From positions 24,179,999 through 24,243,998 of the forward strand of contig NC_092565.1 in assembly GCF_037975245.1 (NCBI RefSeq): a DNA stretch of 64,000 nt, given 5' to 3'. The notes below the pieces were generated by a model. It was not told the origin of the DNA. It did not search any database and worked only from the letters and a program-made list of their open reading frames with translations. Below, piece after piece: positions 46,201-56,731 of the stretch (the first letter of the stretch is position 1; the number at the start of each line of letters is the position of its first letter). Both the position numbers and the translations under genes were made by a program. The stretch is from Apostichopus japonicus. Lineage: Eukaryota; Echinodermata; Holothuroidea; Aspidochirotida; Stichopodidae.

Positions 46201-47568
46201 CACTAGCTTAGTAACTTCATTTTACTGAGACATCATGTTTGTTGTTGTCTGTTATGGTACAGTTTGTTCAATTGTCTTGAAGCCTTGTGATATCTACATT
46301 CTGGATACTTGTTACTCCCATTGTCCACTCTTGTGTCCTTGATGTATGGTATTTAAATACGCTGAGAAACTGCTTTGACATCAGCTATTTCAAAATTGTC
46401 CGTATCCATGTTAACAACGTTCACTATGCAAATCCATAGCTTTCACTGGAGAACAAGAAATATGACAATCATCTTACGTAAAGTAGAGAAGCACACATTT
46501 ATTAATGAAACAATCCAACACAAATACTTCCAGTTCCAACCCTTATATCTGCTTGCAAAACATCCATCATGCCATAACGCTATGCTGTGCTGTACTGTTC
46601 CTCTAAAGGATGTTCTGTACATCTGTAATGTGAAATGAAAATGGAAAAAAGACATATTTATGGCATTGTGTGAGGACAGAAGTGTCACAAAGATATACCT
46701 GTTCAAATGATTTTCCAAGATATGATTTATTTGATTTTAATTGCAAAAGAGACATTCAGGCTCATAGCCAAGGTAACTGGGTTGGAGCCAGCACAAATGT
46801 TATGTTTGTTTATTCACTGAGATTGTAACTTGTACTCATTGTAATAACTAAAATTATTGTTCAAATCTGGGTGAAAGTAGACCACCTTAATGATGCCCCT
46901 AACACGTTAAACTAGAAATATAGCTCACACTCAAAATTTGCCAAAAATGTCAATGTCTTTGCTGATATGAAACTATATGCACATGACAACCTGATCAGAT
47001 GACAACTTCAGTATAGGCAGTTAAGAGTAACTATCTTTAAGCAGTGCAAGTACTGTACTGTATGTACGAATGATGCCACATCATCATGAAACATAAAAAG
47101 AAAACATAAAGAGAAAAGAATAAATGTGCAATTTTTTAACACAAACTGCTTCAGACAGGTAGGTAGCACATTCTACAAGATTGGTAAATGTCTTTATTTT
47201 TCAGAGATAAGGAAAAATACTACAGGTACTGTTATCATTAACTTGTGGGGTTTGAACATTTTTGGGTCCCTCACATTTACAGACCTCCAGTGGCTGTATT
47301 AGCACCATATTTAGCACTACATGTCTATGTCATTAATAAAACATAATACAATAAATGAATAAATGTGTCCAATGTCCTAAATCTGGTTAGTCATATACAG
47401 TCCTACAGTAGTAGACTGCAGACCTAGTTAAAATGTAGACTTATTTACAGCATGGAATGGTTACAGTATGTACATCAAAAAATTACCAGTCTCCACTGGG
47501 GTATAGCTGCTGGAGTGCATTGCTGCATCAGCCTCTGTTGGGCATGGCCTTTCATTGAGGAACTGGTG

Positions 47569-47636
47569 TTATCTTTTCTGGTTGATCAGTTTGGATACCA
47601 ACCTCTCGAGTTTCTTAATTGGGCACACACCTTCAA
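47569..47636 (-). CDS. Possible last exon of a small minus-strand gene
   Basis: After the acceptor ttatttgtcttttccag (minus strand) the frame reads EGVCPIKKLERLVSKLINQKR then TAA, a Lys/Leu-rich amphipathic ending that looks protein-like. The first two bases need a phase-1 partner, which the exon at 50881-50827 supplies. No function is recognised, and the join is unproven. Confidence 0.25.
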
Positions 47637-48548
47637 CTGGAAAAGACAAATAATACCGGGATGTGCAAAGTTAATAATATATCAGAATGCATACTGTACG
47701 CATAGCAGGGAAGTGCTCATGAATATTTGAGTGCCAGGCAGATTGGACGGTAGTGTGATCCACACCCTGGGAGAGGGATTTCATGGGTGGGGTACCCCCC
47801 CACCCCCAAATGGACAAATTTGCACATGAAGTATGCTTAGGTGGTGCTATATTCCTATTCTGTGCCATATATTCTCCCAGATTTTGGTTATGGTAAAACT
47901 TATTAAATTATCATCAAAAAGTGTTGGGCGAAAAAGGTTAAATACTGTTTGTGCGGGGCGGCATTCAGAACTGCTGGGCGTACAGTAGCTGCCCAGTGTG
48001 AGCAAATCCCTGACATAGTGAATTATATAACTTCCAACATAAATTACTGAATACCACATTTTGCCCTTCACTAAATAGTCAAAAATTCAAATCAATTTTG
48101 CAAACACAGAACAGTAATAACACTACTAGTTAATACAGAACTTTGCTATTGGCAGCATAAATTCATCACATCTGCTTTATGATTTACAGTATGTATAGTA
48201 TCAACTCTGCAAGTATTCAAGAATGGTCCATTTACTAATATAGTGCAAACCTAAACTAGTGATGTGCAACTATTTCTATTATATTTCTTATTTCAATGTT
48301 AGTAGTATACACCTGCAGTATTATAACTCATCTACTAATACCTTACATACACTAAATGTCATGTAACGTTTGATGCTACAATGACAATGTCCCAGTAGGC
48401 TTGCTCATACACTAATATGTCACCAAATTTCATCATGTTCAGGGATGCATAATTGCTTTCAAAAATATAGCTAGGCTTTGCTTATTTCCAAGACTAAAAA
48501 TTACGGAATATTCTACAGGTGTGCCCTAAACAATGAAGTGTTTAAAAG

Positions 48549-48579
48549 CAGGGAGTTGTTATTCCATAACAACTCCCTG
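48549..48579. repeat. Perfect 14-bp hairpin
   Basis: CAGGGAGTTGTTAT, a 3-base loop TCC, then the exact complement. It could be a fold-back relic or a structured RNA; no gene context. Confidence 0.85.
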
Positions 48580-49267
48580 TTAAAAGATATATACTATAGA
48601 AACATGATATGGTATATAATGGGTGACCATTCTAGTTCTCTCACAAATCAGTAGTATCATTTTCATTTTGTATAATTTTTAGAACTGCATGATCAGATTA
48701 TGTGTAGAGCTATGAAGCCTATGATGTTGTTATATGTTCTATATCATGATGAAATTATCAATTATTGTAAGACGGACTCAACGACCCCCGGAATGGTGCG
48801 TCATGTCCGATGAAGCGCATATTTGGTGCGTTATTACAACTACAATATGTGCTTCAGTGTCCGTCAATGTGCCATGCATGGTGTATCCTTTAAATTAAAT
48901 GTGATAAACTTTGTCGAACATAAAATGGTGGCATTCACAATTATTGGTGACATTGATTTGTTTATGTTGTCCTTGATTTTATGATTAAACAATAATGATA
49001 GCAAACTATCATGTTATGAATGCATAAACATGTGAACAATATCTACTATCCTTCACTAATTCAACAAAGGAGCCTGTAGAGCTAGTGTACAGTAGCTTCT
49101 TTCTGAGAAGGCTTTTGTGTTTTGAATTAATTTGGAAAACTTAGTAATATCAGTTATCACTTTACACTACAGTTACAGGAAAAGCCGCTACCGTTTTTTT
49201 TTAAGTTACTATACTAAGTTGGAAGTATTATAGGCAAACTCTAATTTGGGTGAAAGAGTTTAAATTA

Positions 49268-49546
49268 CAAAGTGGCTATTCTTACGACTAGTCGTAACAA
49301 TAATTCCCTTTTACGCATGCACAGTTACTTTAACGTGGCTATTTTTACGACTAGGAGTACTCTTTTTACGACTAGGAGTAACAATATTTTCCGGTTAAGG
49401 GTTGGGTTAGGGTTAGGGGTTAGGGTTAGGTTTACCCCTACTACATGCGCAGTTGCTTTATTTACTTTACTGCGCATGAATTCGCCGATGTCGTAAGAAT
49501 AGTTTATAAATAATTGTTAAGACTAGTTGTAAGAATAGCCACGGCC
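49268..49546. mobile_element. MITE with 9-bp duplication and telomere-like core
   Basis: Inverted ends GTGGCTATTCTTACGACTAG and (inverted right) GTGGCTATTCTTACAACTAG. The direct repeat TTTAAATTA flanks it at 49259-49267 and 49547-49555. Inside, 49396-49433 is ttgggttagggttagggg-like, that is vertebrate-type TTAGGG telomere repeats. A second pair of gactaggagta words lies near the centre. Nine-base duplications are typical of Mutator-like elements, but family is not proven. Confidence 0.75.
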
Positions 49547-50391
49547 TTTAAATTAATGCGTACATTTTTTCTTTGCAAGTGGAGAATCATCAACAGCTTA
49601 AGTGGCTATGCGGATTGACAAACAAGTGAAGCAAAGTAAATATCCTAGCCTATGCATATTAGACTTAAAAAAGTAAAAGAACCCAATGCCTTAGTAACTT
49701 AATTCATCTTGGAGTTGCTCAGCAGATTCGAGGTTATTTCACCACTTAAGAACCCATTCTCAGACAAAAAAAAAGACAAAACTGAAATGGCTACACAAAT
49801 TAGTAGTCTATAACTGAGAATGACCATGCATGCAAATATGCAGTAAATTTTCAAGTTGTGAGACTAATTTATTTGTTGCTAGGAACTCTATAATTGTGCT
49901 GGTAAAGTAGAGTAGGAAATGAAAACAGTTACTTTATTGCGTAAAGGCCCGTCCCTCACGTATCTCATTGCATACTAGACTTACAGTTACAAAATAAATA
50001 TGCCCATATCAAAAATGCTCTTGACAGGAATAACCATCAAATTGAGGCAGGCCCTCCATGGTGCATAATTTTATAAATCTGGGCCTGGAGCTAGGCTACA
50101 GTAGTCCTACTTTTGCTATTGCTCCGCTCATGAGAAGTTGCATTTCTTTCGAGTTTAATTTTCTTGTGGGGAGATCTCCCTACCAAATCCATATTACACT
50201 AATGTAGGCTAAGTCCTATTCATATTTGCAAAGCTACCGAATCATAAACCAAACACATGATACTGCACACTTCCATACTGATCATGCTTAGTAGGCGAAT
50301 ATAAGTAGAAAAGCATAAATAACACTTCATGAAATGTTCGGCCTAGGCTAGGCTACAGTTTGTACAGCAGCCTGCACTGCAGTAGCATGGA

Positions 50392-50597
50392 CACTGCGGA
50401 GTTCGGACACCTAAGCCTTAAAACACCCCAAAACTATATCTCATGGTATAAATCACCTGAAACTATACTTGATATGGTTGGGTCATTTTGGAGAGAAAAT
50501 AACTGTAGCTTCGTAGTTTTTCGTGCAATTGGCTCTTGCTGTAGGTTGTCTCATCGTGAAATAGCGTATTTCTTAGGGGTGTTCGGACTTCGCAGTG
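50392..50597. mobile_element. Short MITE with CACTGCG(G/A)AGT ends
   Basis: CACTGCGGAGTTCGGACAC on the left pairs with the inverted right end CACTGCGAAGTCCGAACAC (three mismatches); CTAAG follows on both sides. Length 206 bp, no ORF of its own. Confidence 0.65.
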
Positions 50598-50826
50598 TTC
50601 CAAACTGCGCAAAACTGACTATACTACTACTGTACTAGCCTATGTCTCTCGGTGTATTAGTTGCCTTAGTTTGTAGTACTCGTAGTAGCAGGCCTAGCTA
50701 GCATGATCTATTGAACAATATAACAATGAAGCCTACGGCAGACCAAACACTTCGGCCGGAAATCAGTATGCAGTAGCCTAAATAGTACATATATAACGTT
50801 AGTCGTTAGCATAATTTGCTGCCTAC

Positions 50827-50881
50827 CTTCTCGTATGATCTGCCATGCCAGTAAATGCTCCGCGAAGGTAGCATTGGTCAT
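50827..50881 (-). CDS. Possible first exon of a small minus-strand gene
   Basis: The ATG at 50881 starts MTNATFAEHLLAWQIIRE and ends at a donor G/gtaggc in phase 1. The frame is also open for about 65 bases upstream without an ATG, and that stretch looks equally protein-like. Spliced directly to 47636-47569 it would give a 40-residue peptide; further exons between them were not found. A CACGTGA E-box lies upstream at about 51054. No domain is recognised. Confidence 0.25.
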
Positions 50882-51793
50882 TTTGTCGATCCCTGATCTC
50901 TGTTCCAGTAGATCGTTTTTGGAGACCCAGTCCACGTACGTAGCACCAGCTCAAGTACACTTTTCATTTCATGTCCGTTTTGTCGCTCACTGCTTTTGGC
51001 ACTGGGACCCACAATAATGCAACCTGTGCCTTCCACCTAAACAAATACCGTATCACGTGATTAACGGTGAACCATCGAAACATATGAAATTGGCCCGCCC
51101 TCTAAAAATTTCCTAGCTGAGAGTGTGCTTTTAAAAAATCTCTCGAATGTATGATCAACATATTATGTAAAAGAACAAGTTTGGGAATTCTGGAACTTTG
51201 TAACTCTCCAAAAGATTGCTCACTTGCAACTTCACCGTGGAATTTCCATCTAAATCGCTATTTTACTTTCAGAAAGTTTAACTTTCCTCACTACAGTGTA
51301 GCTTGCTAATGATAGCCCACGAAACGAAGTGCCGCAATGACGTCACAGCACTCATCTTTCTCCACTGTTCAAAGTATATTAGATTAAGTTGGCGCGAGGT
51401 CAAAAAATTCACTTCTCCTGAATCATAGCATAAAAATCCCCTAACTAGCTTTTTCATGTACCAAATAGACTGCCACTAAAAAATTCCTGTAAATTTCTGA
51501 TGCTACAAATTTGTCACCAGTTACTTTTGCATATTATTTTTAATCACATTCAAAAACAGCAAATTGAAATTTTCTTAAGTTTTGGACTTTGTATCGTTAT
51601 CTAGAATGAAGCTTAGATCATCCAGTCAATGAATTATAATGTAATTTGAGTTTGATTTTTATCTAAGAGTGTCAATTTTTTGTGGGAAATTGATGCCAAA
51701 ATTTCTTCAACTTGCTTCTTATTCATTGTTGTAAAATGTAAAATATTTAGAGAGTCTGACGTGGCGACCTGCATTTACTTTTGTTGCTTGAAG

Positions 51794-51898
51794 GAAACCA
51801 AGACAAAGCTTGCCAAAACGGAACAGAGACTTGCCGAAGCCAAGGAAGAAACAGAGACCATCAGGAAGAATTGTCAGGATATGATTCGTCAATATCAG
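51794..51898 (+). CDS. CCDC186: CCDC186 exon, residues 542-576
   Basis: Acceptor ttgttgcttgaag, donor CAG/gtaaaa, phase 0 (35 codons). It contains ETKTKLAKTEQRLAEAKEE and NCQDMIRQYQ, which directly continue the block of the preceding exon in the vertebrate protein, across a 9.1 kb intron. Confidence 0.95.
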
Positions 51899-52308
51899 GT
51901 AAAATATCATTCTTTTATTGTAGCTTGTAGAAATGTCTTAAGTTTCCATGGTAACTTTACATGCCATATCGATGCAAATTATGCAACAACATAGTTCCAA
52001 ATTGCTAAATTTTGTCTAACAATGTATATTCAGTAGCAAAGTTACCTTTCCATCAAATGTCACCAGTTAATCTAGTCCTTCCCTACTTCTGTAGGGAGTT
52101 TACCTCTACTTGACCTAATTTGCATATTCAAATTGGGGCAGAAGCTATTGTCATCTACCTTGTAAGACTATATACAGGCCTAATGCTTCTGACTGGCCGA
52201 GAAGCAAAACTTCATAATTTCATACAAAGCAGTACATCAGTCTAGTACTGATAAGTAAATAAAACAAAACAGTTAGCAAACTGCTTATGTCCACTAAAGA
52301 GCCTGTGT

Positions 52309-52358
52309 AAGAGAATGTGTAAAAGTAAGTGGGCCCACTTACTTTAACACATTCTCTT
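52309..52358. repeat. 50-bp near-perfect palindrome
   Basis: Two 25-bp arms meet at GTGGGCCCAC with no loop and one mismatched pair. The sequence just before it (agttagcaaactg...gagcctgtgta) also occurs near 43872-43915, so it is attached to a dispersed repeat. It lies in the CCDC186 intron 51899-52932. Confidence 0.9.
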
Positions 52359-52932
52359 GTAAGAAAGTGGTATACATGTTTATCTAAGTTTTGTAATTAT
52401 ATGAAGCCACCTGCCTTAACCTGTGACTTATGCATTTAAGCACTCTGCAACCTGGATGATATATAGACAGGGTCAACAAACAGTGGCACATTTGTAGCCT
52501 CACCGACGATGTTGGGGTGCATCAATTTACTTTACTTAATCTTAAGCTCTCGGACTTGTTGTAAATATTGAGAATATAAATGTTGTCTTTTCTGAAGGCT
52601 GTTGGCTTCTTTGTTGACTGAGAGGATATTATAGGTTCAGTATAGATCACAAGCCGGTTTCATAGTTGGTTAGTTTTGGGGAGACTAACCAAATCTTCCC
52701 ACCACCCCTATCCTCACCAGGTGTACACCACTGGTCATGATATCATAGTATTAATTTATGCAACTGGCCTTATTGGCAATGCTGCTTTTGAATACCAGTC
52801 TATTGACAATAGAACGTTTTGGTAACGTTGGCTGTTGCAGAGATATTCCAGAAATGCCTGTTTAAGCAATGTGCAAAATGAAGAAGATTGATCTCTGTCC
52901 TTTCCAACATTGCTTCTTCTCCCGATTGACAG

Positions 52933-53031
52933 GAATCGGAAGAAGTTAAATCTAATTCGTTAGGAATTCAACTGAAAAAGACGGAAGAGGAGCTCCAGAT
53001 CCAACAACAAGAAACGACGGATCAATTAGAG
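52933..53031 (+). CDS. CCDC186: CCDC186 exon, residues 577-609
   Basis: Acceptor cccgattgacag, donor GAG/gtagga, phase 0 (33 codons). It starts ESEEVKSNSLGIQLKK, matching the ESEE(I/V)KSN start of this block in vertebrates. Coiled coil. Confidence 0.93.
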
Positions 53032-53380
53032 GTAGGACGTTGAGGAAGCGAGGCTTCTAAACTCTCCAACATTTATCCTGCTTGGAAATGTATTGAGATA
53101 CCTGTTAAAGTATGTTTCAAAAGTGTGCCATAATGCAACTCACCATGCTATATCAAAATGCAACTACTTTCGGATTGTAGTCCTAGTCCAAGCGGTCATT
53201 TGTTAAGGTCTTAGTAGTGTAAAAACATGCTTATGATTTAGGTAAGGAACCAACATTTGAAAATACGAGTACTTCATCATGCAAATGTCATAAACTTTGA
53301 CACCAATGATTAATGCTGAGAGAATAGGTAGAATTTACATGATAATTTTCTACAATGACCAGAGAATAGCATTGATTGGA

Positions 53381-53800
53381 GCAAGTGGCCAGACAGAATC
53401 AAAGTCTCATCTAGATTGAGTAATGTGCAGGATAGGAGGGCGAGGGATTCAAGCCTAAGAGGTAAGGTCAGCATCCCGATTAGTATAAGGTCTTGAGGGC
53501 CAGCATACCCGATAAGTATAATATAGTTGGTAGATTCTTATATGAACTAGAATGAAAGTTTGTGAGCTGCCTATTGAGAATCTCTGATTTAGGCCATGAT
53601 TATAATAGCAAGTGGCCAGACAGAATCAATATCTCAGGATAACTAGATTGAGTTATGTACAGTATAGGTGAGGACAGGATTCAAGCTTAAAGCATTAAGG
53701 GCTGGCATACCCGATCAGTATAAAATTGTCAATCATTTTTGTGCAAACTGGATTGAAATTTTATGAGCTGCCTACTTAGAAGCCCTGAGTTAGGCCATGA
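53381..53800. repeat. Two diverged tandem copies of a 227-bp unit
   Basis: Both copies share gcaagtggccagacagaatc, gattcaagc and gcatacccgat and lie in the CCDC186 intron 53032-54026. Confidence 0.8.
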
Positions 53801-54026
53801 TTATGAAAGAACATATAAAAGTACCCTGCTCTAGGCCTTGAAAATGATGGTTTTTGGTATTAAACAGGGTGGTCATAGTTTAAACCTTTCAATAACTTAT
53901 AATTGTGTTGTTGCTTTAAGGCTAACTTGCAGCTGATATCTCATTTATGGTGGAGAAGAAATACTTTTCAATGTTGTGGTTACATTGACCGTACAATGTT
54001 ATCACTCGTTCTCTCATCACTTTCAG

Positions 54027-54113
54027 GTTCACAATGCCAAACTAAAAGAACTGAATCGCTTGAAGCAAGCACATAATGATGCAACAGCAGAATTGGAGTC
54101 TCTAAGAGTTAGG
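54027..54113 (+). CDS. CCDC186: CCDC186 exon, residues 610-638
   Basis: Acceptor catcactttcag, donor AGG/gtcagt, phase 0 (29 codons). VHNAKLKELNRLKQAHND corresponds to the HHAKIKELEDLK block of vertebrate CCDC186. Confidence 0.93.
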
Positions 54114-54233
54114 GTCAGTAATATCTGCATGAATTAATGTTTACTCTGATTATAAGGAAAGACAGATGTACCATCTCATATGGCATCAGTAATGTTATAA
54201 GAGAAAAAGTTTGCTTCCAGTGACACAAACCCC

Positions 54234-54449
54234 TCAAAAAGTTTCCGGCCTGTAAAAAAACGTTGCATCCTTCATTTCTCTGCTTCGTGTTCCAGCCGAA
54301 TGAAGAGCGGGATAACAATAATGCAGTGCCTCCACTGCTTGGTGCAAGGACAACCACCGGAACGTTGCAGGTTCTATTAATGCACAAACCTTGTATGGCC
54401 AATCTTCACCAGTGCTCTCGCTTTTCCAAACTTCTTTGAGCATTCGCAA
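54234..54449 (-). pseudogene. Fragment resembling a hAT-family transposase or its domesticated relatives
   Basis: A minus-strand frame of about 70 codons contains RWLSLHQAVEALHYCYPALH. This resembles the RWLS(L/H)..A.....YPAL block conserved in hAT transposases and domesticated hAT-derived zinc-finger proteins. There is no start, zinc finger or catalytic context around it, and the frame closes soon on both sides, so it is a broken remnant in the CCDC186 intron 54114-55002. The assignment comes from motif memory only. Confidence 0.45.
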
Positions 54450-55002
54450 AAGAGTTGAAGCAAATTGGAGAGTTGCAAATCCCTATACACCTGTTGTACA
54501 ACCGTTTGGTAGTCCTCGAAGCTGCTTACTGCTGACAAGCTAGCTTATAAAAATTCTATATATTTGGTCCATACAGAAACAACATCACCCTACATTACTA
54601 CATTTAAATGTCATTGAAAGCACACATATGCACAGACTCTTGATATTAACAACCACCACATTGCCACTAGTATCTGTCTGTCATTGCATCCTACTGATGT
54701 TACAAGAAACAAAACTTAGCAGTTTTAAGAAATGGTTTCAAACTTATCGACATACGTAAATTTAGTAAGAGTAAGAAAAGGTACAACGCACACAAAGATA
54801 TAATGAAGAAGAACAAAAGACTGAAAAGCCTTAAAAGAAAAATATATGTACCAGCAACAGCTTCATTGAAACAATGAAGTGGCAAACTATTTGTTGTTAG
54901 CAACAACATAGTTCTCATTCTGTGGTATTTGATTGTTCAGACATTATGATTAATTTATCATCATTGATTATATTTGTATGTATGTGGTCTTTGATTGTTC
55001 AG

Positions 55003-55145
55003 GTCCAGTGTTTGGAAGATGAGAGAATACAACAAGAAGAAATCCTGACTCAATTTAAAGGTTTACTCAACAATCAGAAAGATGCAAATCGTAATTTATC
55101 GAAGGAACTTGATGAGACCAAGGCTTTAGAGGTGCAGCTGACAGA
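55003..55145 (+). CDS. CCDC186: CCDC186 exon, residues 639-686
   Basis: Acceptor ttgattgttcag, donor GA/gtaagt, leaving phase 2. It holds VQCLEDERIQQEEILTQFKG and NNQKDANRNLSKELDE; CLEDER is strongly conserved in the family. Confidence 0.95.
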
Positions 55146-55542
55146 GTAAGTCCTTGATGTCTTACGTATTTCCAGGAAACCTTTGTATTGCTGTAAGATT
55201 TCGACCTATAGTTTAATCAGAACTACCTTCTTCTTATGTACATGATGGATATAAAGTGAAGCCACGGTCAACTCAACTGCTGTGATTTTACCTGTCTTCC
55301 TGTCATCAGAAACCTTAACATTTCAACAAAACTACAAGATGTTAATTTCATTTACTTGAAAGTCACAGCAAATATTTGTAAAGAACTAAACATATGTTAG
55401 AGGGAATAATCCATGACCTCTGTCTTCCTAATAGAGCTTCAAACCCATACAGTAAGAATAATTAAAACCGCCTCATCTTATCCACAACCAGCAATTGGAA
55501 AGTTGGAAATGACAGTGGTGTCTTTCTTTCTTCTAATTTTAG

Positions 55543-55723
55543 TGCAAATGAAAGTATCAGACAACTCGAGGAGAGGTTGGGTAACATTCAGGAGGATGGG
55601 AAAGATTTGGAGGCTTCTCTGGATGCATCGAGGCAGAAAGAGAGTGAATTGTTACAATTTACCCAAAAGATAACATCCAAGAACACAGAGCTTCACTCGG
55701 ACGTTGGGTTACTTCAATCCAAG
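55543..55723 (+). CDS. CCDC186: CCDC186 exon, residues 686-746
   Basis: Acceptor tcttctaatttttag; the first T completes the Asp codon from the previous exon. Donor AAG/gtgatt. It contains SRQKESELLQFTQKITSKN, matching RKRESELL.FTEKLTSKN of vertebrates, then a short Leu-rich coil. Confidence 0.95.
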
Positions 55724-56656
55724 GTGATTGTAATACCATTGGAATGTTTATTCAATTTTTTTATTTTGTAGAATGGCTTGTTTTGATTGTTTAGCTGCTC
55801 CTTTGTCCTGGCATCCATCCACATGTTTCTTTATGTAGTTACAGGGAATAATTTATCCAGTATGGCATCTCAAAATTCTATACAAAATGATCAAGTTGCT
55901 ACAGTCGGTGTAAAGATGTATGCAGCACTTTTTGTACATAGTATATATAAGCTAGTGAATCTTCAAAACTGCTAAGCAAAATTTTGACGTTGAATTATTC
56001 CTTGAGTTACGTATTTCCTTTGGACAATGGAATTACAAAAAAAAAAAAATTAACAAAAAGCTCAAAAGATGAATGTAATAGTTGGACATATTTGTATAGA
56101 CAACAGAACCAAAGGATAGAAGGATCATGACTTACTAATAATAGTATCAATGTAATAATGTAACATGTAGTTACCAAACTCTTGTTACAATTCTGCACTA
56201 TTAAAATCATATTTTACACGCTTCTCAGTTTACAGTTTCCTATTTATGCTTTGATATTAGTAGTAAAACACACAGACCAGTGTCCACAAAAGGAGATAGT
56301 ATAGAGATTGAGAGAGGAAGTTTTCCATTTTTCCATTCCCCTCCCCCATGCATTTCCCTCCTATCATTTGTAGTATTCCTCCTCCCCCCTCCAAAAATAT
56401 ATATATATATATTAATGATAATATAATACTAAGATGTTTTATGGTTCAAATGTCATTGGTTTTGGTTTTGTGGTATTGTGGACACAATATTCTCCTCTCT
56501 TTGTCTTGAGTATGAGAAAACAGTACCCTGAATAATCCATTTGTTGCCATGTAGTTTCAATGGACTGTATAATAAAAAAAAAATCTGTAAGTTGTTTCCC
56601 GTTTCTGAAGTGAAACTTCCATTTCTATCATTTTATCCTGTTTCCTTCTCCTTCAG

Positions 56657-56731
56657 GTTGAGACCTTGACAGATGAAAACAAGTCACTGCAATCACAGAT
56701 GGAAGACATCACCAGTAAACATTCACAGCTG
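56657..56731 (+). CDS. CCDC186: CCDC186 exon, residues 747-771
   Basis: Acceptor tccttctccttcag, donor CTG/gtaagg, phase 0 (25 codons): VETLTDENKSLQSQMEDITS, ending HSQL. The last 11 bases of this exon with its donor have been copied many times in the intron that follows. The preceding intron 55724-56656 shows only low-complexity runs near 56335-56410. Confidence 0.9.

Larger units (their letters stand above)
43319..51128. mobile_element. 7.8 kb segment bounded by 22-bp inverted repeats
   Basis: CACACTCTCAGCTAGG plus flanking bases (22 identical in all) at 43319-43340 is found inverted at 51107-51128. Such a pair is expected of a DNA transposon, but the neighbouring flanks (ttcaag and ttttaa) are not a clear duplication and no transposase was seen. 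The body is AT-rich, holds smaller MITEs and a possible minus-strand mini-gene, and fills most of the 9.1 kb CCDC186 intron 42715-51793. Other parts, such as the purine-rich 43960-44210 and all of 44750-47500, hold nothing I can name. Confidence 0.45.

Noticed and set aside
46443-46718. Possible minus-strand exon after a tttcacattacag acceptor
   Set aside because: The protein is not recognisable, contains an apparent polyadenylation-type AATAAA and has no partner donor; too weak to call.
49396-49433. True interstitial telomere from a chromosome fusion
   Set aside because: The TTAGGG-like tract is short and sits exactly inside a MITE with its own target duplications.
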